Source of the DNA: Treponema sp. Marseille-Q4130
GTDB taxonomy: Bacteria; Spirochaetota; Spirochaetia; Treponematales; Treponemataceae
Reading direction: 5' to 3'
DNA: 64,000 nt
NCBI RefSeq assembly: GCF_014334325.1
Contig: NZ_JACSET010000012.1
Span: forward strand, 1-64,000
Positions 1 through 8,614 of this stretch are shown here, piece by piece. Made by a program: the position numbers and the translations under genes. The first letter of the stretch is position 1; each line of letters starts with the position of its first letter. The notes under the pieces were generated by a model. That model ran no database searches and had not been told where the DNA came from. It saw only the letters and a program-made list of their open reading frames with translations.

Positions 1-47
1 GAAAAAATCATAGCGTTTCGACGGAGCAAATTGTCAATACGGAAAAC

Positions 48-2138
48 GTGCAAAAACGTTTTTCCCTTCGCTATAAACTTATCCTTATTTTCGGATCATT
101 AATCTTAACGGCTGTCGCGGCAGTGCAGATATTTGCAATCAGAACTGCACGAAAGGCGGTAATCGAAAAAGTCGAAAAGCATCTTACCGATAAAGCGACC
201 GATGTTGCGGAAATTATCGACGGCAGAGTGACGGCTTTTTTTCAATTCATGGAAGGCATCGCACGTATGCCGCAGTTACAGGACACATCTCTTTCCGTTC
301 GGGAAAAATTGCAATTCTTAAAAAACGAAGCGGCTTTTAATAAGCGTATCAACGATTTCGATTTTTGCGATACGCAGGGATATATGTATACCGCAAACGG
401 CAATCTCTTTGTCGGAGACCGCGACTGGTATAAAGCTGCCGTATCCGGAAAAGATTTTATGTCGGAGCCGCTTATTTCGCGTGTAAGCGGCGAACTGATC
501 ATTGCATGTGCCGTTCCCGTTTACGACCGCGACAGAAATATTGTTAACATATTGCTGGCGGCAATAAGCGGGACCGAAATGTGTGACGACATCGACGACA
601 TTGTTGTAGGAGAGACAGGCAACTCCTATGTACTCGGTTTAACGGGGACGACGGTTGCGCATCCGGACAGAAGCGTCGTAGAAAAAATGTATAATCTTAT
701 CGAAGATGCCGAACAGAATCCGTCACTCGAATCGACTGCGGAATTTCTTCGTCATGCGCTCAAGATAGATGAAAGCGAAATAGGATATTATACGTACAAA
801 GGCGAATCGTACATCGCTTCATACGCGACGATGAAAACATCAGGTTGGACGGTTATTATAAAAGCGCCGGTCGAGGAATTTATGGGTTCTGTACGGTCAC
901 TCATCCGGAATCTGGTTGTCATCGGTTGCATTGCTTTGATCGTCGCCTTTATTGTCGTGTACTTTATTGCGGTGAAGATAATAGCGCCTATTCGAAACGC
1001 CGTTGGCGCACTGTATGACATTGCGCAGGGTGAAGGAGATCTCACTGTGCGACTGCCGGTAAACGGCAACGACGAAGTAACCGATATGGCGCTGTATTTT
1101 AATAAAACGATCGAAAAGATCGGTAACTCCGTAAAAGCGGTCGGAGAAAACAGCAGCGACATGGAAGCGATCGGTGGTGAGCTCGCCTCGAATATGACCG
1201 AAACGGCGAGTGCCGTTCACGAAATCAGCAGCAATATCGAAGGCGTAAAACAACAAGCGTTCACACAGGCTGCAAGCGTAACGGAAACCGCTTCCACAAT
1301 CGAAGAAATCGTGCGTACGATCAAACAGCTGAACAACAGCATTGAAATGCAGGCTGCAAGCGTTGCGCAGTCTTCGGCATCGGTAGAAGAGATGGTTTCA
1401 AATATCGGATCGATTAGGCAAACGCTTGAAAAAACGGACGACGTCATCAAAACGCTTGCGGATGCTACCGCCGACGGTAAAAGTACGGTCGTCAAGGCGA
1501 ATACGGTAACACAACAGATTGCCGAAGAATCGGGAGGTCTGCTGGAAGCGTCAAGCGTCATTGAACATATCGCGAGTCAGACGAATCTTTTGGCGATGAA
1601 TGCGGCTATCGAAGCCGCTCACGCGGGTGAAGCGGGTAAAGGCTTTGCCGTCGTCGCCGATGAAATTCGCAAACTTGCCGAAGATTCCGCGACGCAGGGG
1701 AAGACCATTACGTCGACATTGAAAACGCTCTCCGGTGAAATCGAAATACTTTCCGATTCCGCAAAAACCGCGGAAGCAAAATTCAATGCGATTTTTAATT
1801 TATCGGAACAGGTAAAATCGATGAGCGACCGTTTGACCGAAGCAATGCGCGAGCAGGAAAACGGCAGTAAAGAAGTACTCACCGCGATTAAAAACATCAA
1901 TTCGGTAACGATCGAAGTGAGTGAAGGTTCCGCAGAAATGTTGAAAGGCGGCGAAGGTGTTGCCGCAGAGATGCGTAAGCTCGACGATCTTACCCGTATT
2001 ATTACGGACAGCATGAACGAAATGGCGGCGGGTGCGATGCAGATAAACAACGCCGTACAGGAAGTGAACGAGATAACGCAAAAAAATAAGCGGAGTATCG
2101 AAAACTTGGCGGAAGAAGTCGGTAAGTTCAAAGTATAG
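48..2138 (+). CDS. Methyl-accepting chemotaxis protein (MCP 1)
   Basis: Membrane chemoreceptor that passes ligand occupancy to the CheA/CheW kinase. The 696-residue product has an N-terminal membrane segment (about residues 10-30), a periplasmic double-Cache-like sensor (about 35-280), a second membrane segment (about 285-315), a HAMP linker with the motif [16 protein letters not shown], and a cytoplasmic four-helix signalling domain whose hairpin tip reads [20 protein letters not shown]. No CheR-docking pentapeptide is seen at the C-terminus. The start is GTG; the N-terminal KRFSLRYKL block is shared with two other receptors in the window (9665 and 45673), which supports this start, although no clear ribosome site precedes it. 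The ligand cannot be read from the sequence. Confidence 0.93.
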   Translation: MQKRFSLRYKLILIFGSLILTAVAAVQIFAIRTARKAVIEKVEKHLTDKATDVAEIIDGRVTAFFQFMEGIARMPQLQDTSLSVREKLQFLKNEAAFNKRINDFDFCDTQGYMYTANGNLFVGDRDWYKAAVSGKDFMSEPLISRVSGELIIACAVPVYDRDRNIVNILLAAISGTEMCDDIDDIVVGETGNSYVLGLTGTTVAHPDRSVVEKMYNLIEDAEQNPSLESTAEFLRHALKIDESEIGYYTYKGESYIASYATMKTSGWTVIIKAPVEEFMGSVRSLIRNLVVIGCIALIVAFIVVYFIAVKIIAPIRNAVGALYDIAQGEGDLTVRLPVNGNDEVTDMALYFNKTIEKIGNSVKAVGENSSDMEAIGGELASNMTETASAVHEISSNIEGVKQQAFTQAASVTETASTIEEIVRTIKQLNNSIEMQAASVAQSSASVEEMVSNIGSIRQTLEKTDDVIKTLADATADGKSTVVKANTVTQQIAEESGGLLEASSVIEHIASQTNLLAMNAAIEAAHAGEAGKGFAVVADEIRKLAEDSATQGKTITSTLKTLSGEIEILSDSAKTAEAKFNAIFNLSEQVKSMSDRLTEAMREQENGSKEVLTAIKNINSVTIEVSEGSAEMLKGGEGVAAEMRKLDDLTRIITDSMNEMAAGAMQINNAVQEVNEITQKNKRSIENLAEEVGKFKV

Positions 2139-2282
2139 GCCATCTCAAAAAAATTGCCGTATAATGCGCGGATCGTACACGGGCGGCTGGCGGAAAGCCG
2201 CGCCGTCCGCGGTCGTTCCCGTACACGGCATGCGCTGTCTTCCGATTTAAACATTTGCGAAGGGCTTGCCGATAATCGATAT

Positions 2283-4610
2283 ATGGCTCTCTTACTTTTT
2301 TTTATCGCATCGGTTTTTTTTATCGCTCCGGAAAAAGGTTTTGCTCAGGATGCAAAGCCGCTCTACGAACTGCCGTCTTCCGCAGACTCCGGGCGGGAAG
2401 CGATATTCCTTGCAGGTTCCGATAAAGGTTTATATAGAATTGCGTCATCGAATACCGCGATCCCTTTGTGGACGGATGGAAAAGTCGAGCAGATCGTGCG
2501 CATTGAAGCGGGCGGAAATTTCGGCGAACGTTGGTATTTCCGCACATCGAAGGGAATCGTGTACAGCGAAAACCTTGCCGATTTCGAATTGCGCAACAAG
2601 GGCATCGCTCCGCTCATTATTAAAAAATACGACGGAAAAACCGTGACGCTTACGGAGCAGGTTCCGATTCTCAAAGACTTGGCTTTCGATCCGCTGAATC
2701 CGCTGAACATGGCGACGGCTACCGAAAACGATGTGTACATAACGAGCGACGGCGGAAGGGAGTGGAAGTCGATCGGTTCGACGAGCAGGATAACGCCGGG
2801 CATCAAAGCCGTTGCGATTGCGACGATGGAAGGAGGGGCGCTCGCCGTTTTCGAATCGCACCCGATATTCGGACTTTCGTATATATTTCCGTATGCGAAA
2901 AACGCCGCGTGGCAGGATGTTCCCAAGGGTATAAAAATGCCGGCGTCGCTCACGTCGCCCGACGAGATTTCGGATATCTATCCTCTGGTCAGAACGAAAG
3001 CTGACGGAACGAAGTATGCAGAAATTTATTTTGCGCAGTCGTATTTGCCGAACCTCTATCGATTCGATTGGAACTTAAAAACATCCGTGTGCATCTATGA
3101 GGGAACGGAACCCGCCGACAGCATCGAAAGCATTACGAGCGTCGGAGGTGTCCTCGTCTTTACGCGCATAGAATCGCTCGGTTCGATCGATGTCGCATCT
3201 TTGCAAAGTCCCGGCATCCCTGCAAACTTTGAAAACTGGAAGCGGAGTTTTTCATGCGTTCCGGGCATCGTCAACGCGGCGTGGGTGCCGAAAAGCAAAA
3301 GCGGTCTTGCCGAAGGTCTTTTGCTCGGAGAGTTGTGGATGCTCTACCCCGGCACGATCAACACTCCGTACGCGGAAAAAGCGAACTTGAAAAAGGGCGT
3401 ATACATGCCGCCGAACCGCGGCAGCGAGCAGACGGGAATCGACAATTTCAGAAAATTAATAAATAATAATAATTTGAATGCGCTCGTCATCGATATGAAA
3501 GACGATTACGGTCTTTTGCGCTACAAGCCGCGCGATCCGCTCGTGGCGGAAAAAGGGCGCGTATCGCAGTACGCCGTTGACATCGATCACTTCGTCTCCG
3601 AGTTTAAAAAGGATAAGGTATATCTCATTGCGCGCATCGTCGTGTTTAAAGACCGGAATCTCGCCAAGTATTCGGGCGGCAAGTACGCGGTATGGGATGC
3701 CGCGTCGAAAAGTCCGTGGGTCGGTATTAAATCTTATGATGACGGATCCGATTCGGCCGGGAAAAAGACGGTCTCGTATTACGATGAAAACTGGGTCGAT
3801 CCGTATTCCGAAGAAGTATGGGAATACAACGTCGCCGTCGCAAAAGAGCTTATCGCGCGCGGTTTCGATGAAATCCAATTCGATTATATCCGCTTTCCGA
3901 CGGACGGCTTGAATTTGAAGAGCGCGTCGTACCGCCGGCAAAGCAAGGGCATGACGAAAGAGAGCGCGCTCATTTCATTCCTTTCGTATGCGCGCGAAAA
4001 CATCGATGCACCGATCGGGATCGATATATACGGCGCCAACGGATGGTACCGCAGCGGTACGCGCACGGGGCAGGATGCGGAGATGCTCGGAGAATACGTC
4101 GATGTCATTTCTCCGATGTTTTATCCCAATCACTTCGAACACGAGTTTATGAACCGTGCGCCCTATGCGGACAGGACGTATCGAATTTACTATTACGGAA
4201 CGTTCCGCGCGTCGGTGATGACGAGGAACAGAACGATCATTCGCCCGTGGGTGCAGGCGTTCCGATTGAACGTCAGCTACGACCGGCAATATTACGGTAC
4301 CGAATATATCCAAAAGGAAATTTTCGGCGTGCGCGATTCCGTCGACCGCGGTTATCTGTATTGGAACAATCTCGGCGCCTACGATTATATCCTTCCCGAC
4401 GTAACGGCCGAATCGAAGTATATCGGTACGGCACCCGAAGCGGATGAAAAGTTCAGAAAGCCCGCGTTCGGAAGCGCGGTAAAGCCGCCCTTTGCCGATG
4501 AAACGGTTTCCGTGCTCGACAGCGTACTCCATCAGGAAAAAACGCGCAAAGAGTCCGAAGCGTCCGGCTATACGCCGTTTCTCTATATTCCGTTTATGCG
4601 CTTGCGCTGA
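2283..4610 (+). CDS. Secreted propeller-like protein with C-terminal DUF4015 glycosidase-like domain
   Basis: A large exported protein. I place the start at the ATG at 2283 because the next 22 residues form a signal peptide (hydrophobic run ending near GFAQD) and a TATAAT box lies at 2159-2164; the frame is open back to a TTG at 2154, so a longer product is possible. Residues about 25-380 look like a repetitive beta-propeller (for example the BNR-like YITSDGGREWKSIGS). The C-terminal 380 residues match the putative glycosyl hydrolase family DUF4015: NALVIDMKDDYG, then DEIQFDYIRFPTDG and DVISPMFYPNHFE, the blocks that hold the acidic residues of this TIM-barrel family. Substrate unknown. It precedes mnmE by 9 bp and may be cotranscribed with it. 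Confidence 0.8.
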   Translation: MALLLFFIASVFFIAPEKGFAQDAKPLYELPSSADSGREAIFLAGSDKGLYRIASSNTAIPLWTDGKVEQIVRIEAGGNFGERWYFRTSKGIVYSENLADFELRNKGIAPLIIKKYDGKTVTLTEQVPILKDLAFDPLNPLNMATATENDVYITSDGGREWKSIGSTSRITPGIKAVAIATMEGGALAVFESHPIFGLSYIFPYAKNAAWQDVPKGIKMPASLTSPDEISDIYPLVRTKADGTKYAEIYFAQSYLPNLYRFDWNLKTSVCIYEGTEPADSIESITSVGGVLVFTRIESLGSIDVASLQSPGIPANFENWKRSFSCVPGIVNAAWVPKSKSGLAEGLLLGELWMLYPGTINTPYAEKANLKKGVYMPPNRGSEQTGIDNFRKLINNNNLNALVIDMKDDYGLLRYKPRDPLVAEKGRVSQYAVDIDHFVSEFKKDKVYLIARIVVFKDRNLAKYSGGKYAVWDAASKSPWVGIKSYDDGSDSAGKKTVSYYDENWVDPYSEEVWEYNVAVAKELIARGFDEIQFDYIRFPTDGLNLKSASYRRQSKGMTKESALISFLSYARENIDAPIGIDIYGANGWYRSGTRTGQDAEMLGEYVDVISPMFYPNHFEHEFMNRAPYADRTYRIYYYGTFRASVMTRNRTIIRPWVQAFRLNVSYDRQYYGTEYIQKEIFGVRDSVDRGYLYWNNLGAYDYILPDVTAESKYIGTAPEADEKFRKPAFGSAVKPPFADETVSVLDSVLHQEKTRKESEASGYTPFLYIPFMRLR

Positions 4611-4619
4611 GGAGCGTAC

Positions 4620-6005
4620 ATGTCGGGAACCTATACGCCTGATGAACCTATAGCCGCTATAGCGACGGCGCTCGCTCCGAGCGCGCTCGGCATCGTGCGC
4701 ACTTCGGGAAAAGGCTGCATCGAACTCATTGCCGAACTGTTTTCGCGTCCCGATGCATTGTTGAATGCCGGAGGCAACACGATCGTGTATGGCTGGATCC
4801 GGGACGGAGATAAAAAAGTCGACGAAGTGCTCGTGTCGGTTTTTCGCGCTCCGAAAAGTTTTACCGGCGAAGACATGACGGAAATAACGTGCCACGGCGG
4901 ACCTGCGGTCGTAAACGCAATCAACAAACTGCTGCTTGCAAACGGATTCCGCGAAGCCGAGCGCGGAGAGTTTACGTTCCGCGCTTACGTCAACGGAAAA
5001 ACCGATTTGACAAAAGCGGAAGCGGTAAGGGAAATCATCGAAAGCCGCACCGACGCATCGAGGGGCCGGGCTGCCGGAAGGCTTTCGGGTTCTCTCTTCG
5101 ATGAAATCGATTCGATAAAAAAGCTGCTCGTCGATACGCTTGCGTCTATCGAAGTCGCCGTCGAATATCCCGAAGACGAAGAGACGATAGCGGATTCTTT
5201 CGACCGTGCGGACATCGAGCGGGCGGCATTTTTTTTGCAGGCGCTTGCCGATTCGTGGAAAAGCGAAAAGCTCTATCAGGACGGAGCGCGCGTCGTTTTG
5301 TGCGGAAGGACGAACGCCGGCAAATCGAGTTTATTCAATACACTTTTAAAAGAAGAACGCGCAATCGTTTCCGATATCGCGGGTACGACGCGCGACTGGC
5401 TTGAAAGCTGGGCGGATTTCGGAGGCATACCGGTGCGCCTCTTCGACACGGCGGGCTTGCGCGCGACGGCGGATATCGTCGAAAAGCAGGGCGTTGAATC
5501 GGCGCGTTCGCTCACAAAGGATGCGGACGTCGTGCTCTACCTCGCCGACGGTACGGCGGGTTTTACCTCCGACGACGAATCGTTTTTGAGAGACTGTTCC
5601 GAACCCGTCGTGTTCGTATGGAACAAAAGCGATGTCGAAGGTGAGAGGCGGCTTTCCGATGAACAGAAAAAAATGATTGCGGATCTGCGCGCGGAAATGG
5701 TCGTAAGTGCAAAAAAAGGCGACGGGATCGGAAAGCTCGTCGAAGAAGTAAAACGCTCTCTCGTTTCGGGGGCGGATACGGAGCGGAAGCAGGCGGGGCT
5801 AGGTTCGGCCAGACAAAAAAAATCGGTCGAAGAAGCGCTTTTAAGCGTGCGTCATGCGCTTACGAGCGCCGACGAAGACTACGCGCTCGATGCCGTCGTT
5901 CAGGATTTGGAAGACGCGCTCGCCTCTCTCGGCGAAGTGACCGGAGAAGTGACGCCTGAGGACATACTCGAAAGCGTATTCGGCAATTTTTGCGTCGGAA
6001 AGTGA
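4620..6005 (+). CDS. mnmE: tRNA modification GTPase MnmE
   Basis: GTPase that with MnmG installs carboxymethylaminomethyl groups on U34 of certain tRNAs. The 461-residue protein is full length: an N-terminal tetrahydrofolate-binding domain (opening with the typical IAAIATALAPSALGIVRTSG), a helical domain, an inserted G domain with P-loop GRTNAGKSS, switch DIAGTTRD, DTAGLR and NKSD, and the C-terminal FCVGK whose cysteine is conserved. A GAGGAG ribosome site overlaps the stop of the gene upstream. The last 101 bp of this gene (5905-6005) are repeated at 7084-7184. Confidence 0.97.
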   Translation: MSGTYTPDEPIAAIATALAPSALGIVRTSGKGCIELIAELFSRPDALLNAGGNTIVYGWIRDGDKKVDEVLVSVFRAPKSFTGEDMTEITCHGGPAVVNAINKLLLANGFREAERGEFTFRAYVNGKTDLTKAEAVREIIESRTDASRGRAAGRLSGSLFDEIDSIKKLLVDTLASIEVAVEYPEDEETIADSFDRADIERAAFFLQALADSWKSEKLYQDGARVVLCGRTNAGKSSLFNTLLKEERAIVSDIAGTTRDWLESWADFGGIPVRLFDTAGLRATADIVEKQGVESARSLTKDADVVLYLADGTAGFTSDDESFLRDCSEPVVFVWNKSDVEGERRLSDEQKKMIADLRAEMVVSAKKGDGIGKLVEEVKRSLVSGADTERKQAGLGSARQKKSVEEALLSVRHALTSADEDYALDAVVQDLEDALASLGEVTGEVTPEDILESVFGNFCVGK

Positions 6006-6129
6006 AACACAAATGACAGGCGGCTTCGAGCGCGGTTTTCCGACTCCTCCGAGACCGCGGACTCCGCCGCATAAAGAAGCGCCGGCGGGCATCGCAGCTC
6101 TACCGGCGCTCATACTGTTTTCGGATAAC

Positions 6130-6178
6130 CGAAAAAGAAAACCGCTGAAAACCGACCAAACCGACCGTGTTTCAGCGG
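6130..6178 (-). terminator. Rho-independent terminator of the first surface-protein gene
   Basis: A 9-bp stem (CCGCTGAAA at 6142-6150 with TTTCAGCGG at 6170-6178) is followed on the minus strand by a T-rich tract (6130-6141). It lies 13 bp past the stop codon of the gene at 6191-6865. Confidence 0.7.
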
Positions 6179-6190
6179 CAGCCTATTTGC

Positions 6191-6865
6191 TTAGAATTTG
6201 AATATGGGTCCGAGTTTTACGCTGAAGATATTGGAAAAACCGACTGAAGTCATTGTGCGTTCGCGAGAACCGCTTGTATAACTATATCTGCCGATTGCGA
6301 TGCCGAATGCATCCGACAACAGCAAATTGATGCCGATGTTTTTTGTAAAGAAATATTGCGCTCCGGCCTGTAACGGAATACCGACATTGAAGTGCCACAT
6401 ATCTGCCGGAAATGATATGTCATTAACAAACGGCGTTATTTTTCCGATGCCCCATGCAAGCCCTGAACCGATATTGATAAAGAGCTTTTGATCGAGCAAT
6501 TTAAATGTAGCGCCTAAAATAAAGCTCTGCTGAAAAATGGTATTTTTATCGAGTTTGAAATCCAGTGAGTCGCTGCCGGATTTCACTGTACCTTTACCTG
6601 CAACGGAAAAGTCGTTGTTTACCATAAAGGTAAAACCTTTGTTTGTGATAAAGCCGAGCGTCAAACCGATAGGCATATGATTGAAAAACATCGTGTAGTC
6701 ATCGGTTGCTTCATCATAAACAGATCCGACTGTCCGTGTATTCTTCCATATTCCCGCAACGCCGGTGTTCGAAAAACCTATCGTGGGAGAGAGGATAAAC
6801 TCCGCCGCAAACGAATGCGCGGAAATCGCCGCTGCTGCAAAAAAAACCAAAAACAGTTTTTTCAT
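6191..6865 (-). CDS. Small outer-membrane beta-barrel-like protein (copy 1)
   Basis: A 224-residue exported protein with a 20-residue signal peptide ([20 protein letters not shown]) and a mature part made of alternating polar/hydrophobic strands that ends in the aromatic residue of GPIFKF, as expected for an eight-stranded outer-membrane barrel. It is paralogous to the protein at 7280-7945; strands are well conserved ([39 protein letters not shown]) while the intervening loops differ in length and sequence. It resembles the treponemal DUF2715/OmpW-like small surface proteins, a family assignment made from memory and shape. The ribosome site GGAGGAAC precedes the ATG. Function unknown; surface exposure is inferred. 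Confidence 0.75.
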   Translation of the reverse strand: MKKLFLVFFAAAAISAHSFAAEFILSPTIGFSNTGVAGIWKNTRTVGSVYDEATDDYTMFFNHMPIGLTLGFITNKGFTFMVNNDFSVAGKGTVKSGSDSLDFKLDKNTIFQQSFILGATFKLLDQKLFINIGSGLAWGIGKITPFVNDISFPADMWHFNVGIPLQAGAQYFFTKNIGINLLLSDAFGIAIGRYSYTSGSRERTMTSVGFSNIFSVKLGPIFKF

Positions 6866-6980
6866 TTTGTTCCTCCATAAAAATTTAATTAATAATAAAC
6901 CGCTTTTAACCGTACGTCAAGGCAGCCTTTATTTTTTGTTTTTTTTCGTGCGAGACGGGAAATTGTCGGGACATATTCTC

Positions 6981-7083
6981 TTACCGTTTTCCGCCCATCG
7001 CGACCGACGCATTTGCATCGAGCGGATTGTTGTAATCGATATATGCCATAACTTCTTCGGCAAAGCGTTTGTCGATCATCTGC
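6981..7083 (-). pseudogene. Fragment: 3' end of lytic transglycosylase
   Basis: These 103 bp reproduce the last 34 codons of the transglycosylase at 8615-9379 ([20 protein letters not shown] region) with about 2 mismatches over the first 100 bp, and end in TAA where the intact gene has TGA. The fragment has no start and is cut at the duplication join at 7083/7084. It is a passenger of the tandem duplication. Confidence 0.85.
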
Positions 7084-7184
7084 ATTTGGAAGACGCGCTC
7101 GCCTCTTTCGGCGAAGTGACCGGAGAAGTGACGCCGGAAGACATACTCGAAAGCGTATTCGGGAATTTTTGCGTCGGAAAGTGA
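7084..7184 (+). pseudogene. Fragment: 3' end of mnmE
   Basis: These 101 bp repeat mnmE 5905-6005, ending in the same FCVGK and TGA, with four mismatches: one changes Leu to Phe (ASFGEV), the others are silent. There is no start, and the frame is open upstream only by chance, across intergenic and antisense sequence. It begins exactly at the duplication join. Confidence 0.88.
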
Positions 7185-7240
7185 GCGTGCAGAGGCGGGC
7201 TTTCCCGTCGGCGCATATTGCGTTCGGACGATTAAACGGT

Positions 7241-7270
7241 ACCGCTAAAAACGGCCGAGTTTTTAGCGGT
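7241..7270 (-). terminator. Hairpin after second surface-protein gene
   Basis: A near-perfect 12-bp stem (ACCGCTAAAAAC at 7241-7252 with GTTTTTAGCGGT at 7259-7270) sits 9 bp past the stop of the gene at 7280-7945, in the position of the terminator in copy 1. The T-tract on the minus strand is poor, so termination efficiency is uncertain. Confidence 0.45.
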
Positions 7271-7279
7271 AGTCAATTA

Positions 7280-7945
7280 TTAAAATTTGAATACCGGACC
7301 GACTTTTACGGTACCCATGTAGGAAAACCCGATCGAATACACTCGGTCATCGTTGCTGTTCTTACCTAAGTTTCCGACTGCGAATCCGAGCGCATCCGTC
7401 ACCATCAAATTGATGCCGATGTTTTTTGTAAAAAAGAACTGCGCCCCGGCCTGTACCGGAATGCCGAAAGTAACGAGAGGCATATTCTCCGGCAAGTATC
7501 CGTGGCTTTCAAAGCTATACGGTTTTAGTCTCCCGGTGCCCCAAATAAATCCGGACCCGATGTTGATAAAGAGTTTTTGGTTGACCAATTTAAATGTATA
7601 GCCGAAAATAACGCTCTGTTGAAAGATGATATTTTTATCCAGTTTTAAGTTTCCCGAATCGTCTTTAAGCTTCATTGTACCTTTGCCTATCGGAGAAAAA
7701 TCGTTGTTTACCATAAAAGTAAAACCTTTGTTCGTAATAAGCCCCAGCGTTATACCGACGGGCATGTGATTGAAATACATCTTACAGGTTTCACGGTCGC
7801 CGGCATGCGATCCTTCTTGCGCTACTGCGATCCCTATGCTGCTCGTATTGGAAAAGCCTATCGTGGGCGAGAGGATAAATTCCCCAGCAAACGAATGCGC
7901 GGAAACCGCCACTGCTGCAAAAAAAATTAAAAACAGTTTTTTCAT
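7280..7945 (-). CDS. Small outer-membrane beta-barrel-like protein (copy 2)
   Basis: A 221-residue paralogue of 6191-6865: signal peptide MKKLFLIFFAAVAVSAHSFA, barrel-like alternating strands, terminal GPVFKF. Shared blocks include [33 protein letters not shown] and [10 protein letters not shown]; the variable segments (residues about 35-55, 90-100, 140-160, 195-205) would be loops. Unlike copy 1, its 5' flank contains a structured repeat (7959-8258) that ends in a ribosome site AGGAG about 7 bp before the ATG, so the two copies are probably expressed differently. Function unknown. Confidence 0.75.
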   Translation of the reverse strand: MKKLFLIFFAAVAVSAHSFAGEFILSPTIGFSNTSSIGIAVAQEGSHAGDRETCKMYFNHMPVGITLGLITNKGFTFMVNNDFSPIGKGTMKLKDDSGNLKLDKNIIFQQSVIFGYTFKLVNQKLFINIGSGFIWGTGRLKPYSFESHGYLPENMPLVTFGIPVQAGAQFFFTKNIGINLMVTDALGFAVGNLGKNSNDDRVYSIGFSYMGTVKVGPVFKF

Positions 7946-7958
7946 TGTACACTCCTAT

Positions 7959-8258
7959 AAAAAACTTTTACAGGAAGTTTCAACTTCCGAAAAAGTTTTT
8001 AGCCGTGCGCGCTAGCGCACGCGTTAATAATCGAGTTTGTAAAATAACATGCATCGTATCCATCCGATTTTTATCGGAACGGTACGTATACAAGTTTTCT
8101 GCAAACATCCGAGCAAACTCGAGATAAGAACGCTGCGATTTCGAGCAATGCGCAGAAATCGCGAGTGTCTCCTATAAATAAAAAACGCTTCGGCGTTTTT
8201 CTTCTCCAGACTTTAACGACGGCGATATTTCAGACGTTGCTTTTTATCATACCTCCTT
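7959..8258 (-). ncRNA. Structured leader repeat, copy 1 (5' leader of the surface-protein gene)
   Basis: Read on the minus strand: a GGAGG site and six-codon minicistron (8230-8250), an approximately 85-bp insert not present in the other copy, an arm CTCGAGTTTGC and its partner CAAACTCGA enclosing a smaller hairpin (CCGAT/ATCGG), a GTGCGC/GCGCAC hairpin (8005-8020), and a final long hairpin (7959-8000) whose core is GGAAGTT/AACTTCC, ending beside the ribosome site of the gene. A second copy lies at 59637-59850, upstream of an unrelated gene, with the same order of parts. The core of the last hairpin has a different sequence there (GGATAT/ATATCC) but still pairs, which argues that the RNA fold is what is kept. 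It matches no riboswitch I recognise. Confidence 0.6.
8230..8250 (-). CDS. Leader minicistron, six codons
   Basis: An ATG preceded by AAAGGAGGT opens a six-codon frame, M-I-K-S-N-V, then TGA. The equivalent frame at 59823-59843 encodes M-V-K-S-V-V with the same spacing and GGGAGGT site. Conservation of site, start, length and stop suggests that translation of this leader matters, perhaps for folding of the RNA downstream. Too short to be certain. Confidence 0.4.
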   Translation of the reverse strand: MIKSNV

Positions 8259-8614
8259 TTGTTTACAGGCACTGCCGTAAAATTTGTGAATCTTTTTAAT
8301 GAGCATTGCTGCCCTTTAAATGCGGAAGATGATCGCCTGCGTAATACGGATGCGATTTTGTAATGAGAAAAGATTGCAGTGCCCAATACGAAATAAACCG
8401 GCGGGTGTTTTGATACAGGAGACTCAATTTTTTAACAAAATTGAGCGCATCGGTTTTTATAATTGTATTAAAGAGTGTAGTGCGCATAAAAGCTACTTTT
8501 CAAATTCAATAATTACTATAAATATTTTTTATTTTCCTGTCAAGGTTGTATTATTGATTTAATTATTACGGTGTTGTGTAAAAAGAGGGACTTTCAATAT
8601 CCACGTTTGCGCGT
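8259..8614. other. AT-rich intergenic region without a recognised gene
   Basis: Between the leader repeat and the transglycosylase stop. It contains a hairpin (CTCAATTTT/AAAATTGAG near 8423-8445) and a 63-codon frame on the minus strand (8296-8487) that I do not recognise and that lacks a ribosome site. Base composition is more AT-rich than the flanking genes. It has no counterpart in copy 1 of the duplication. Confidence 0.4.

Noticed and set aside
6765-7184. Open plus-strand frame of about 139 codons ending in the MnmE C-terminus
   Set aside because: Only the last 33 codons are MnmE-like and they come from the duplication. The upstream part is antisense to the surface protein and intergenic, with no ribosome site.
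8296-8487. 63-codon minus-strand frame downstream of the leader repeat
   Set aside because: No ribosome site, no recognisable family, and it lies in AT-rich DNA with a hairpin; kept only as a note on the region.
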